In this document: in pieces, positions 7,679-14,730 of the stretch
Position numbering within the stretch: the stretch's first letter is position 1
Layout: each line of letters begins with the position of its first letter
Assembly: GCA_004010275.1 (NCBI GenBank)
Contig: RBWT01000079.1
Span: 1 to 35,886, forward strand
Direction of reading: 5' to 3'
Origin: Streptomyces huasconensis
GTDB taxonomy: Bacteria > Actinomycetota > Actinomycetes > Streptomycetales > Streptomycetaceae
Length of the DNA: 35,886 nt
Position numbers and translations under genes: made by a program
The notes under the pieces: model-generated
The model's input: the letters and a program-made list of their open reading frames with translations, nothing else
Told to the model about the DNA's origin: nothing
Database searches by the model: none

Positions 7679-9745
7679 ATGACGACAGACCGGAAAACGC
7701 CAGACCCGAAGACGACGCACCCAAGAACGACGCACTCGAAGACGACGCACCCGAAGATCCGGACCGACTTCCCGTACGAGACGACGCACGAGGACATCCG
7801 CGTACCCCTCGCCGACGGCACCAAGCTCTCCGCACGCGTGTGGCGTCCCGTCACCGAGGAGGAGCCCGTGCCCGTGCTCCTCGAATACCTCCCCTACCGC
7901 CTCAGCGACTGGACGGCGCCCCGCGACCGGCAGCGCCACCCCTGGTACGCCGGTCATGGCTACGCCTCCGTACGCGTCGACGTCCGGGGCCACGGCAACA
8001 GCGAGGGCCTGCCCACGGACGAGTACTCGGCGCAGGAGCTGGCCGACGGCGTCGAGGTGGTGAACTGGCTGGCCGCGCAGGACTGGTCGACCGGGAAGGT
8101 CGGCATGTTCGGCATCTCCTGGGGCGGCTGCAACTCCCTCCAGATCGCGGCCCTCGCGCCCGAGCCGCTCAAGGCGGTCGTCACGGTCTGCTCCGCGGAC
8201 GACCGTTATGACAACGACGCGCACTACATGGGTGGTTCCGTCCTCGCGGTGGACATGCACGCGTGGGCGGCGACGATGCTCGCCTTCGTCTCGCGCCCAC
8301 CGGACCCGTACTACGTGGGCGACGCGTGGCGCGCCATGTGGCTGACGCGCCTGGAAGCCGTCGAGCCCTTCATCCACACCTGGCTGGACCACCAGACGCG
8401 CGACGACTACTGGCGGCACGGCAGCGTCCGCGAGGACTACTCCGCGATCGGCGCCGCGGTCCTCGCGGTGGGCGGCTGGCACGACCCGTACCGCGACACG
8501 GTCCTGCGCCTGGTCGAACATCTCCCCGACGACCAGGTGCGGGGTCTGATCGGCCCGTGGTCGCACCAGTACCCGGACCAGGGCCTGGCGCCGGGCCCGG
8601 CGATCGGCTTCCTCCAGGAGACGCTGCGCTGGTGGGACCACCATCTCAAGGGCGTCGACACGGGCATCATGGCCGAGCCGAAGCTCCGCTCCTGGATCAG
8701 CGACTCGCACCCGCCGGCCACGGTCCACCCCGAGCTGCGCGGCGGCTGGGTCGGCGACCCCGCCTGGCCGTCCCCGAACGTCACCCCGACCGCCTACGCC
8801 CTCCAGGGCTCCCCACTGCTGGTCAACTCCCCGCAGCAGACCGGCCTGGACGCGGGCCGCTCCTGCCCGGTCGGCAACGACGCCGACCTGCCGCCCGACC
8901 AGCGCGACGAGGACGCGAAATCGGCGTGCTTCGAGTTCGAGGTTCATTCGGAGGTACGGATTCTCGGGCGCCCCAAGGTGACGCTGCGGCTGCGGATGGA
9001 CGTGCCCTTCGGCCAGGCCATCGCACGCCTGTGCGACATCGCGCCCGACGGCTCGTCCACGCTGGTCACGCGCGGCGTGCTGAACCTCTCCGCCCGGCAC
9101 GGCAGGGACCGCGCGGACGCCTGGCCGCTCGGCGTCACCGAGGACGTGACCTTCGAACTCAACGGCATCGGGCACACCTTCCCGCCGGGCCACCGCATCC
9201 GCCTCGCGATCTCCTCCGCGTACTGGCCGTGGATCTGGCCGCAGGCGGACACGGCGGGCTTCACCCTGGAGCCGCTCGGCAGCTCGCTGGAGCTTCCGGT
9301 GCGGGCGGGCGGCCTGGACCCGGCGATCACCTTCGAGCCCCCGGAGCACTCCGAGCCGCTCGGCGTGGCCTGCCCGGCGACCCTCGACGAGGAACGCCCC
9401 GAACGTCTGGTCGTACGCGATGTCGCCAAGGGCGAGTGGCGCCTGGAGGTCGACCCGCGCTACGGCGGCACGCGTGTCTACCCCGACGGCCTGGAGTCCA
9501 CCGAGGACGCCCTGGAGACGTACACGATCCACGAGAAGGACCCGCTGAGCGCCCGCACCCGCTCCGACTGGACGATCCGCTTGCACCGCCCCGACCTCGG
9601 CTGGGACGTCTCGGTGGAGACGCGCTCGGAGATCACCTGCGACGCGGCGGACTTCCACACCTCCGACGAGGTGATCTGCCGCCACGGCGACGAGGTCGTC
9701 TTCCACCGCACCTGGGAGCGGCGGATCAGGCGGACGGCGGGGTGA
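7679..9745 (+). CDS. CocE/NonD-family alpha/beta hydrolase (X-Pro dipeptidyl-peptidase S15 type)
   Basis: A 688-residue hydrolase. GISWGG holds the nucleophile Ser147, GGWHDPYRD the probable acid Asp269, and GPWSH the His296, the triad order of the S15/CocE family; the C-terminal third is the beta-jelly-roll X-Pro dipeptidase domain (HRIRLAISSAYWPWIWPQ). Members cleave peptides, esters or amides, and the substrate here is not readable. There is no signal peptide, so it is probably cytoplasmic. ATG 7679 follows GAGG at about 10 nt. Residues 4-28 are five pentapeptide repeats (DRKTP, DPKTT, HPRTT, HSKTT, HPKIR; 7688-7762) ahead of the conserved part. Its last 20 bp overlap the 3' end of the convergent HAD gene. 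Confidence 0.9.
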   Translation: MTTDRKTPDPKTTHPRTTHSKTTHPKIRTDFPYETTHEDIRVPLADGTKLSARVWRPVTEEEPVPVLLEYLPYRLSDWTAPRDRQRHPWYAGHGYASVRVDVRGHGNSEGLPTDEYSAQELADGVEVVNWLAAQDWSTGKVGMFGISWGGCNSLQIAALAPEPLKAVVTVCSADDRYDNDAHYMGGSVLAVDMHAWAATMLAFVSRPPDPYYVGDAWRAMWLTRLEAVEPFIHTWLDHQTRDDYWRHGSVREDYSAIGAAVLAVGGWHDPYRDTVLRLVEHLPDDQVRGLIGPWSHQYPDQGLAPGPAIGFLQETLRWWDHHLKGVDTGIMAEPKLRSWISDSHPPATVHPELRGGWVGDPAWPSPNVTPTAYALQGSPLLVNSPQQTGLDAGRSCPVGNDADLPPDQRDEDAKSACFEFEVHSEVRILGRPKVTLRLRMDVPFGQAIARLCDIAPDGSSTLVTRGVLNLSARHGRDRADAWPLGVTEDVTFELNGIGHTFPPGHRIRLAISSAYWPWIWPQADTAGFTLEPLGSSLELPVRAGGLDPAITFEPPEHSEPLGVACPATLDEERPERLVVRDVAKGEWRLEVDPRYGGTRVYPDGLESTEDALETYTIHEKDPLSARTRSDWTIRLHRPDLGWDVSVETRSEITCDAADFHTSDEVICRHGDEVVFHRTWERRIRRTAG

Positions 9746-10583
9746 GGGGTTCCCGCCGCGGGGCGGGAGCCACCCCGCCCACCATCATCCGTTCGAGGAC
9801 GACAGCGATACCGTCGTCCTCGTTCGAGAGAGTCAACGCGTCGGCCACCGCCTTGAGTTCCTCGTGCGCGTTGGCCATGGCCACTCCGTGCGCCGCCCAC
9901 AGGAACATCGGAATGTCGTTGGGCATGTCCCCGAAGGCCACCGTGTCGGCGGCCGTCAGACCGAGCCGCTCGGCGGCGAGCGCGAGCCCGGTCGCCTTGG
10001 TCACCCCGCACGGCTGAAGCTCCACGGTGCCCGGCCCGGACATCGTCACCGTCGCGAGCGACCCCACGACGCCGCGCGCCACCGCGGCCAACTCGTCATC
10101 AGCCAGCGTCGGATGGCGCAGCAGCACCTTGCTGATGGGTGCCTCCCACAGCACGTCGCGCTCGGGAACACGCATCGCGGGCAGCGTGGGGTGCGGCATC
10201 TCGTACCCCGGCTCGATGAGCGTGAGGCCGTCCACGCCGTCCTGGTCGACGGCCGCGAAGACCTGCCCCACCTCGGCCTCGACCTTCCCGAGGGCGGCCT
10301 CGGCCAGCTCCCGGTCGAGGGTCACGGACCACACCATGCGGTGCGCCCCGGCGTCGTAGAGCTGGGCGCCCTGCCCGCAGACGGCGAGCCCGTCGTACCC
10401 GAGGTCGTCGAAGAGGGGCCGTACCCGGGGCGCGGGCCGGCCTGTCACCACCAAGTGCCGCCCTCCCGCCCCGCTCACGGCGGCCAACGCCCTCCGTGAC
10501 CGGTCGGACACCGTGTCGTCGCCGCGCAGCAGCGTCCCGTCCAGGTCAGTGGCGATGAGGGCATATGCGAGGGGAGCGGCCAT
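9726..10583 (-). CDS. HAD superfamily phosphatase, Cof-type (subclass IIB)
   Basis: A 285-residue phosphatase. DLDGT with nucleophile Asp13 and acid Asp15 is motif I, VVTGRP is motif II, the Lys in GVTKATG is motif III, and GDMPNDIPM is motif IV with the Mg-binding acids. The long segment between motifs II and III is the C2-type cap. Such enzymes act on sugar phosphates, nucleotides or flavin precursors; the substrate is unknown. ATG 10583 is chosen because the family domain starts at once. No good ribosome site precedes it, but TATTCT ends 7 nt before the ATG, so a leaderless transcript is possible. Its 3' end overlaps the hydrolase gene by 20 bp, and it diverges from the fumarylacetoacetase gene. 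Confidence 0.88.
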   Translation of the reverse strand: MAAPLAYALIATDLDGTLLRGDDTVSDRSRRALAAVSGAGGRHLVVTGRPAPRVRPLFDDLGYDGLAVCGQGAQLYDAGAHRMVWSVTLDRELAEAALGKVEAEVGQVFAAVDQDGVDGLTLIEPGYEMPHPTLPAMRVPERDVLWEAPISKVLLRHPTLADDELAAVARGVVGSLATVTMSGPGTVELQPCGVTKATGLALAAERLGLTAADTVAFGDMPNDIPMFLWAAHGVAMANAHEELKAVADALTLSNEDDGIAVVLERMMVGGVAPAPRREPLTPPSA

Positions 10584-10886
10584 GATCCAGAGAATACGGA
10601 CCCTGAGCGATGCGGGAAGCGGCTTCGCAAGGCCGGTGCGGGCGGGAGGCGGCGGAGCCGCATGCAGTTCATCAGAAAGTGGAAGTTGACGTTCCAACAC
10701 AACGGCCCTGAAGGCCCGTTCCGTACGTCCGCGCCCTGCCCGCAACCAGGGCCCCCGTCTGGGCATGGCGCCCAGTGGTCCTGTCATGCGGCCGAGGCTC
10801 TGTGGGCACTGCCGTAACGAGGGCCTCCACACGTAACGTGTGGCACACCCTGTGGCACACCCCCATGGAAAGCGAGGCAGGTACGC
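10584..10886. other. 303-bp divergent region between HAD phosphatase and fumarylacetoacetase
   Basis: It contains two dyads: TGGAA-N7-TTCCA at 10680-10696 and the strong CCACACG-TAA-CGTGTGG operator with following repeats at 10827-10862. A -10-like TATTCT sits just before the HAD start. No gene is supported. Confidence 0.5.
10827..10862. promoter_or_regulatory. Compound operator upstream of fumarylacetoacetase
   Basis: CCACACG (10827-10833), TAA, CGTGTGG (10837-10843) is a perfect inverted repeat. It runs into two identical direct copies of TGTGGCACACCC (10839-10850, 10851-10862), each itself palindromic around TGTG-G-CACA. The site ends 24 bp before the start codon, so bound protein would block transcription or elongation. 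The regulator is not encoded nearby. Confidence 0.65.
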
Positions 10887-12224
10887 ATGTCCGAGCAGAC
10901 CCCGCTCGACCCGGCCGCCGGTGACTCCTCCGGCCTCCCCGGAAGCGACTCCTACGGCCGGCCCGGGGGCGACCCCCTCGGCGCGTCCGACGGTGATCCC
11001 TTCGGCCTGCCCGAGGGCGACCCCTTCGGACCGCACAACCTCCCCTACGGCGTCTTCTCCCTGCCCGGCGAGCGGGACGACCAGCGCAGGGTCGGCGTAC
11101 GGCTCGGCTCATACGTCCTGGACGCGGGCGCCGCGGCCGCCGCGCTCGGCTCCCCCTACGTCTCGCTGCTCGCCCGGCCCACGCTGAACCCGCTGCTCTC
11201 CGCGGGCCGCACCGCCTGGTCCGACGTGCGGCGCGCCCTGACCGCGTGGGTGACGGTCCCGTCGTACCGGGACTCCGTACGCCCCCTGCTCCACCCCCTC
11301 TCCGACGTCACCCTGCACCTGCCGTTCGAGGTCGCGGACTACGTCGACTTCTACGCCTCGGAGCACCACGCGACGCACCTGGGCAAGATGTTCCGCCCGG
11401 ACTCGCCGACCCCGCTGACCCCCAACTGGAAGCACCTGCCCATCGGTTACCACGGCCGGTCCGGCACCGTCGTGGTCTCCGGGACGGACGTGGTGCGCCC
11501 CTGCGGCCAGCGCAAGGCACCCACCGACACGGCCCCCGTCTTCGGCCCCTCGGCCCGCCTGGACATCGAAGCGGAGGTCGGCTTCGTGGTCGGCGCGCCC
11601 TCGACACACGGCACACCCGTCCCGCTCGCCGACTTCCGCGAGCACGTCTTCGGCCTCACCCTCCTCAACGACTGGTCGGCGCGCGACATCCAGGCCTGGG
11701 AGTACGTCCCGCTCGGCCCCTTCCTCGGCAAGTCCTTCGCCACGTCGGTGTCGGCGTGGATCACCCCCCTCGAAGCGCTGGACGCGGCCCGGGTCGCACC
11801 TCCCGAGCGCACGCACCAGCTCCTGCCCTACCTGGACGACTCCGCCGAGTCCGCGGCCGACGAACCGGGCGGCTACGACCTGCGCATGACCGTCACGCTC
11901 AACGGCCAGGTCATCTCCGAGCCGCCGTTCTCCACCGTGTACTGGACGGCGGCGCAGCAGCTCGCGCACATGACGGTCAACGGCGCCTCCCTGCGCACCG
12001 GCGACCTGTACGGCTCCGGCACGGTCAGCGGCCCCTCAGCCGGCCAGTACGGCTCCCTGATCGAGATCACCTGGAACGGCCGCGATCCCATCGAACTCCC
12101 CGACGGCAAGCGGACGTTCCTGGAGGACGGCGACGAGGTCACGCTCTCCGCCTGGGCCCCCGGCCCGGGGCGCACGAGGGTGGGCCTCGGCGAGGTGACG
12201 GGACGGATCGTGGCGGCGCGGTAG
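10887..12224 (+). CDS. fahA: Fumarylacetoacetase
   Basis: A 445-residue enzyme that hydrolyses 4-fumarylacetoacetate to fumarate and acetoacetate, the last step of tyrosine/phenylalanine breakdown by the homogentisate route. Visible family signatures are DFYASEHHATHLGKMFRP, YHGRSG, the metal ligands in EAEVGF, and NDWSARDIQ; the segment TVYWTAAQQLAHMTVNGA is also typical. ATG 10887 follows a purine-rich GAGGCAGG. Residues 11-50 are five eight-residue units of the form xGDxxGxP, an extension before the usual FAH N-terminal domain (which begins about NLPYGVFSL). It has no other catabolic gene beside it and lies directly behind a compound dyad operator, so it is probably induced separately. Confidence 0.93.
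   Translation: MSEQTPLDPAAGDSSGLPGSDSYGRPGGDPLGASDGDPFGLPEGDPFGPHNLPYGVFSLPGERDDQRRVGVRLGSYVLDAGAAAAALGSPYVSLLARPTLNPLLSAGRTAWSDVRRALTAWVTVPSYRDSVRPLLHPLSDVTLHLPFEVADYVDFYASEHHATHLGKMFRPDSPTPLTPNWKHLPIGYHGRSGTVVVSGTDVVRPCGQRKAPTDTAPVFGPSARLDIEAEVGFVVGAPSTHGTPVPLADFREHVFGLTLLNDWSARDIQAWEYVPLGPFLGKSFATSVSAWITPLEALDAARVAPPERTHQLLPYLDDSAESAADEPGGYDLRMTVTLNGQVISEPPFSTVYWTAAQQLAHMTVNGASLRTGDLYGSGTVSGPSAGQYGSLIEITWNGRDPIELPDGKRTFLEDGDEVTLSAWAPGPGRTRVGLGEVTGRIVAAR
10917..11036 (+). repeat. Five 24-bp units at the fumarylacetoacetase N-terminus
   Basis: Residues 11-50 are five octapeptides: AGDSSGLP, GSDSYGRP, GGDPLGAS, DGDPFGLP, EGDPFGPH. They form an extension ahead of the conserved FAH domain. Confidence 0.8.
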
Positions 12225-12536
12225 GCAGTGCCGGGCTGCGGGGCGCCTATGCGGCGGGCCGGTGCGAGGCGGGGCCGAACCTCCCGGACGGGGCAGTGCC
12301 CTCCGGTGGGGCAGTGCCCTCAGCCGCGCCCGGCCGCCGGACGGGTCAGTGCCCTCGGGCGGAACCCCGCGGCCGGGCAAGGCGGCGCCCACAGCCGGGT
12401 GCCCTCGGCAACGCCCGGCCGCCGGGTGAGGCAGCAGGCCGCGCCCCGCAGCCGGGCGAGACCGTGTCCCTAGCCGCCCCCGGCAACCACGTGAGGCGGC
12501 CGTGCCCTCAGCCGCACCCCGCGGCCAAGCCGCTCG
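12225..12536. other. 312-bp gene-free, repeat-rich region between convergent fahA and recQ
   Basis: GTGCCCTC recurs at about 12296, 12314, 12348, 12399 and 12503, several times inside GGGCAGTGCCCTC or next to GCCCGGCCGCCGG. The pattern is a degenerate GC-rich repeat with local hairpins. No family-like protein is encoded on either strand. It may act as a two-way terminator zone, but no U-tract is present. Confidence 0.5.
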
Positions 12537-14540
12537 TCACGACGTCCAGTCCGGCTCCATCTCGTCCCCCCAGTCCGGCTCCACGTCGTCACTGAGCTGC
12601 GGCTCGGCTGCCCGCGCCGCAGCCGCCGGGCCCGCCGCCGAGTCACCGGCAGCCCCGCCCTCCGGGGCGCCCCCACCCGCGAACTCCGCGACGACCCCGA
12701 CCACGCCCTCGCCGTACGTCGCCCGCTTCTTCTCGCCCACGCCGCTGATGCCCGCGAGGTCCGCCACGGACGTCGGCCGCAGCGCGGCGATCTCGCGCAG
12801 CGTGGCGTCATGGAAGATCACATACGCCGGGACGCCCTGCTCCTTGGCCTGGGCCCCGCGCCAGGCGCGCAGCGCCTCGAAGAGCGGCACGGCCTCCTGA
12901 GGCAGGTCGGCGACGGCCGCCGCCGACTTCGCCTTGCGCTCACCCCTGGCGGCCCGCGCCGCCGGGACCCGCTTCGGCTCCTTGCGCAGCCGCACCTCGC
13001 GCTCCCGGCCCAGCACGGACCCGCTCGTCTCGGTGAGCACCAGCGTGCCGTACTCCCCCTCGACCGCGAGCAGGCCCTGTGCCAGCAACTGGCGTATCAC
13101 ACCCCGCCATTCGGCCTCCGCCAGCTCCTCTCCGATGCCGAAGACGGAGAGCTGGTCGTGGTCGAACTGGATGACCTTCGCGGTTTTCTTGCCGAGCAGG
13201 ATGTCGATGATCTGCCCCGCGCCGAACTTCTGGCCGCGCTCCCGCTGGAGCCGCACCACCGCGGAGAGCACCTTCTGAGCGGCCACCGTGCCGTCCCAGG
13301 TCTCGGGCGGGGTCAGGCACGTGTCGCAGTTGCCGCACGACTGCGCCGTCGCTTCCTGGCCGAAGTAGGTGAGGAGCTGGGCGCGGCGGCACTGCGCGGT
13401 CTCGCAGAGCGCCAGCATGGAGTCCAGGTGCGAGGCGGCGCGGCGCCGGAACGCCTCGTCGCCCTCACTGCCCTGGATCATCTTCCGCTGCTGGACGACG
13501 TCCTGGAGGCCGTACGCCATCCAGGCCGTCGAGGGCAGGCCGTCACGGCCCGCGCGGCCCGTCTCCTGGTAGTACCCCTCGACCGACTTGGGCAGGTCGA
13601 GGTGGGCGACGAAGCGGACGTCCGGCTTGTCGATGCCCATGCCGAACGCGATGGTGGCGCAGACGACGAGTCCCTCCTCGCGCAGGAAGCGGGACTGGTG
13701 CGCCGCGCGCGTGCCGCCATCGAGACCCGCGTGGTACGGGACGGCCTCGATGCCGTTCCGGCAGAGGAACTCGGCGGTCTTCTCGACGGAGTTCCGCGAG
13801 AGGCAGTAGACGATGCCCGCGTCGCCCGCGTGCTCCTCCTTCAAGAAGGCCAGCAGCTGCTTCTTCGGCTCGGCCTTGGGCACGATGCGGTACTGGATGT
13901 TGGGCCGGTCGAAGCTCGCCACGAAGTGCTTGGCGTCCGGCATGCCGAGCCGCTCGGTGATCTCCCGGTGCGTGGCGTGCGTGGCCGTCGCCGTCAGGGC
14001 GATGCGGGGCACGTCAGGCCAGCGCTGCCCGAGCACGGAGAGCGTGAGGTAGTCGGGCCGGAAGTCGTGGCCCCACTGCGCCACGCAGTGCGCCTCGTCG
14101 ATGGCGAAGACGGAGATCTTGCCCCGCGACAGGAGGTCCAGGGTGGCGTCCAGGCGCAGCCGCTCCGGGGCGAGATAGAGCACGTCCAGCTCCCCCGCGA
14201 GGAACTCCGCCTCCATCACGCGCCGCTCGTCGAAGTCCTGCGTGGAGTTGATGAAGCCGGCGCGCACGCCGAGCGCCCGCAGCGCGTCCACCTGGTCCTG
14301 CATGAGCGCGATCAGCGGCGAGACCACGATGCCCGTGCCCGGCCTGACCAGGGCGGGGATTTGATAGCAGAGGGACTTTCCGCCGCCGGTGGGCATGAGG
14401 ACGACGGCGTCCCCGCCGGCGACCACATGATCGATGATCGCCTCCTGCTCGCCTCGGAAGGCGTCGTACCCGAAGACGCGATGGAGCGTCCGCAGCGCGT
14501 CGCTCTCCGTCACCTCGCTCATACCGCTGTTCCCGTCCAT
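12537..14540 (-). CDS. recQ: ATP-dependent DNA helicase RecQ
   Basis: A 667-residue 3'-5' helicase of recombination and fork repair. TGGGKS (51-56) is Walker A, DEAH (148-151) is motif II, ALTATAT motif III, and QETGRAGRDG motif VI. The RecQ zinc site follows (CRRAQLLTYFGQEA and CGNCDTC), then the winged-helix domain, an HRDC domain (ALRAWRGAQAKEQGVPAYVI), and an acidic Ala/Gly-rich tail with two EPDW repeats. ATG 14540 is chosen because GGGGGA lies upstream; ATG 14522 is also possible, and the longer frame to 14624 lacks a ribosome site. It is downstream of nuoN on the same strand but separated by 190 bp containing a DnaA-box-like site, so it probably has its own promoter. Confidence 0.93.
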   Translation of the reverse strand: MDGNSGMSEVTESDALRTLHRVFGYDAFRGEQEAIIDHVVAGGDAVVLMPTGGGKSLCYQIPALVRPGTGIVVSPLIALMQDQVDALRALGVRAGFINSTQDFDERRVMEAEFLAGELDVLYLAPERLRLDATLDLLSRGKISVFAIDEAHCVAQWGHDFRPDYLTLSVLGQRWPDVPRIALTATATHATHREITERLGMPDAKHFVASFDRPNIQYRIVPKAEPKKQLLAFLKEEHAGDAGIVYCLSRNSVEKTAEFLCRNGIEAVPYHAGLDGGTRAAHQSRFLREEGLVVCATIAFGMGIDKPDVRFVAHLDLPKSVEGYYQETGRAGRDGLPSTAWMAYGLQDVVQQRKMIQGSEGDEAFRRRAASHLDSMLALCETAQCRRAQLLTYFGQEATAQSCGNCDTCLTPPETWDGTVAAQKVLSAVVRLQRERGQKFGAGQIIDILLGKKTAKVIQFDHDQLSVFGIGEELAEAEWRGVIRQLLAQGLLAVEGEYGTLVLTETSGSVLGREREVRLRKEPKRVPAARAARGERKAKSAAAVADLPQEAVPLFEALRAWRGAQAKEQGVPAYVIFHDATLREIAALRPTSVADLAGISGVGEKKRATYGEGVVGVVAEFAGGGAPEGGAAGDSAAGPAAAARAAEPQLSDDVEPDWGDEMEPDWTS

Positions 14541-14639
14541 CGCTCTGTCCCCCGCCGTACGTCCTGCCTCGGTCACCGCTCCGGTCACTCCCCCGACCAC
14601 TGCCTCCACGATAGGGCCCCGCACCGACAGCCCGAGAAG

Positions 14640-14648
14640 TTATCCACA
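14640..14648 (+). other. DnaA-box-like TTATCCACA upstream of recQ
   Basis: A perfect match to the enterobacterial DnaA box; streptomycete boxes usually read TTGTCCACA. It is a single site 100 bp upstream of the recQ start, so it is not an origin. It may be chance or a DnaA-linked control point. Confidence 0.35.
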
Positions 14649-14656
14649 GGCCGCCG

Positions 14657-14721
14657 CCCGGCACCCCCAGATCGGGGTACGGGCGCGACATACGTTCGAG
14701 GCCAGGGAAGGCGGTGCCGGG
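14657..14721 (-). terminator. Weak candidate terminator after nuoN
   Basis: CCCGGCACC (14657-14665) and GGTGCCGGG (14713-14721) are perfectly complementary but separated by 47 nt. It lies within 75 bp after the nuoN stop. There is no U-tract. Confidence 0.25.
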
Positions 14722-14730
14722 GAGGCCGAC

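Noticed and set aside
5343..7682. 779-residue plus-strand open frame across the LolA-like and polyprenyl synthase genes
   Set aside because: Antisense to two recognisable genes and crosses an intergenic terminator and repeat array; no domain seen.
7289..9706. 805-residue open frame opposite the CocE hydrolase gene
   Set aside because: Arises from high third-position GC; the plus-strand protein has a complete catalytic triad and family domains, while this one shows only Arg/Gly/Val-rich noise.
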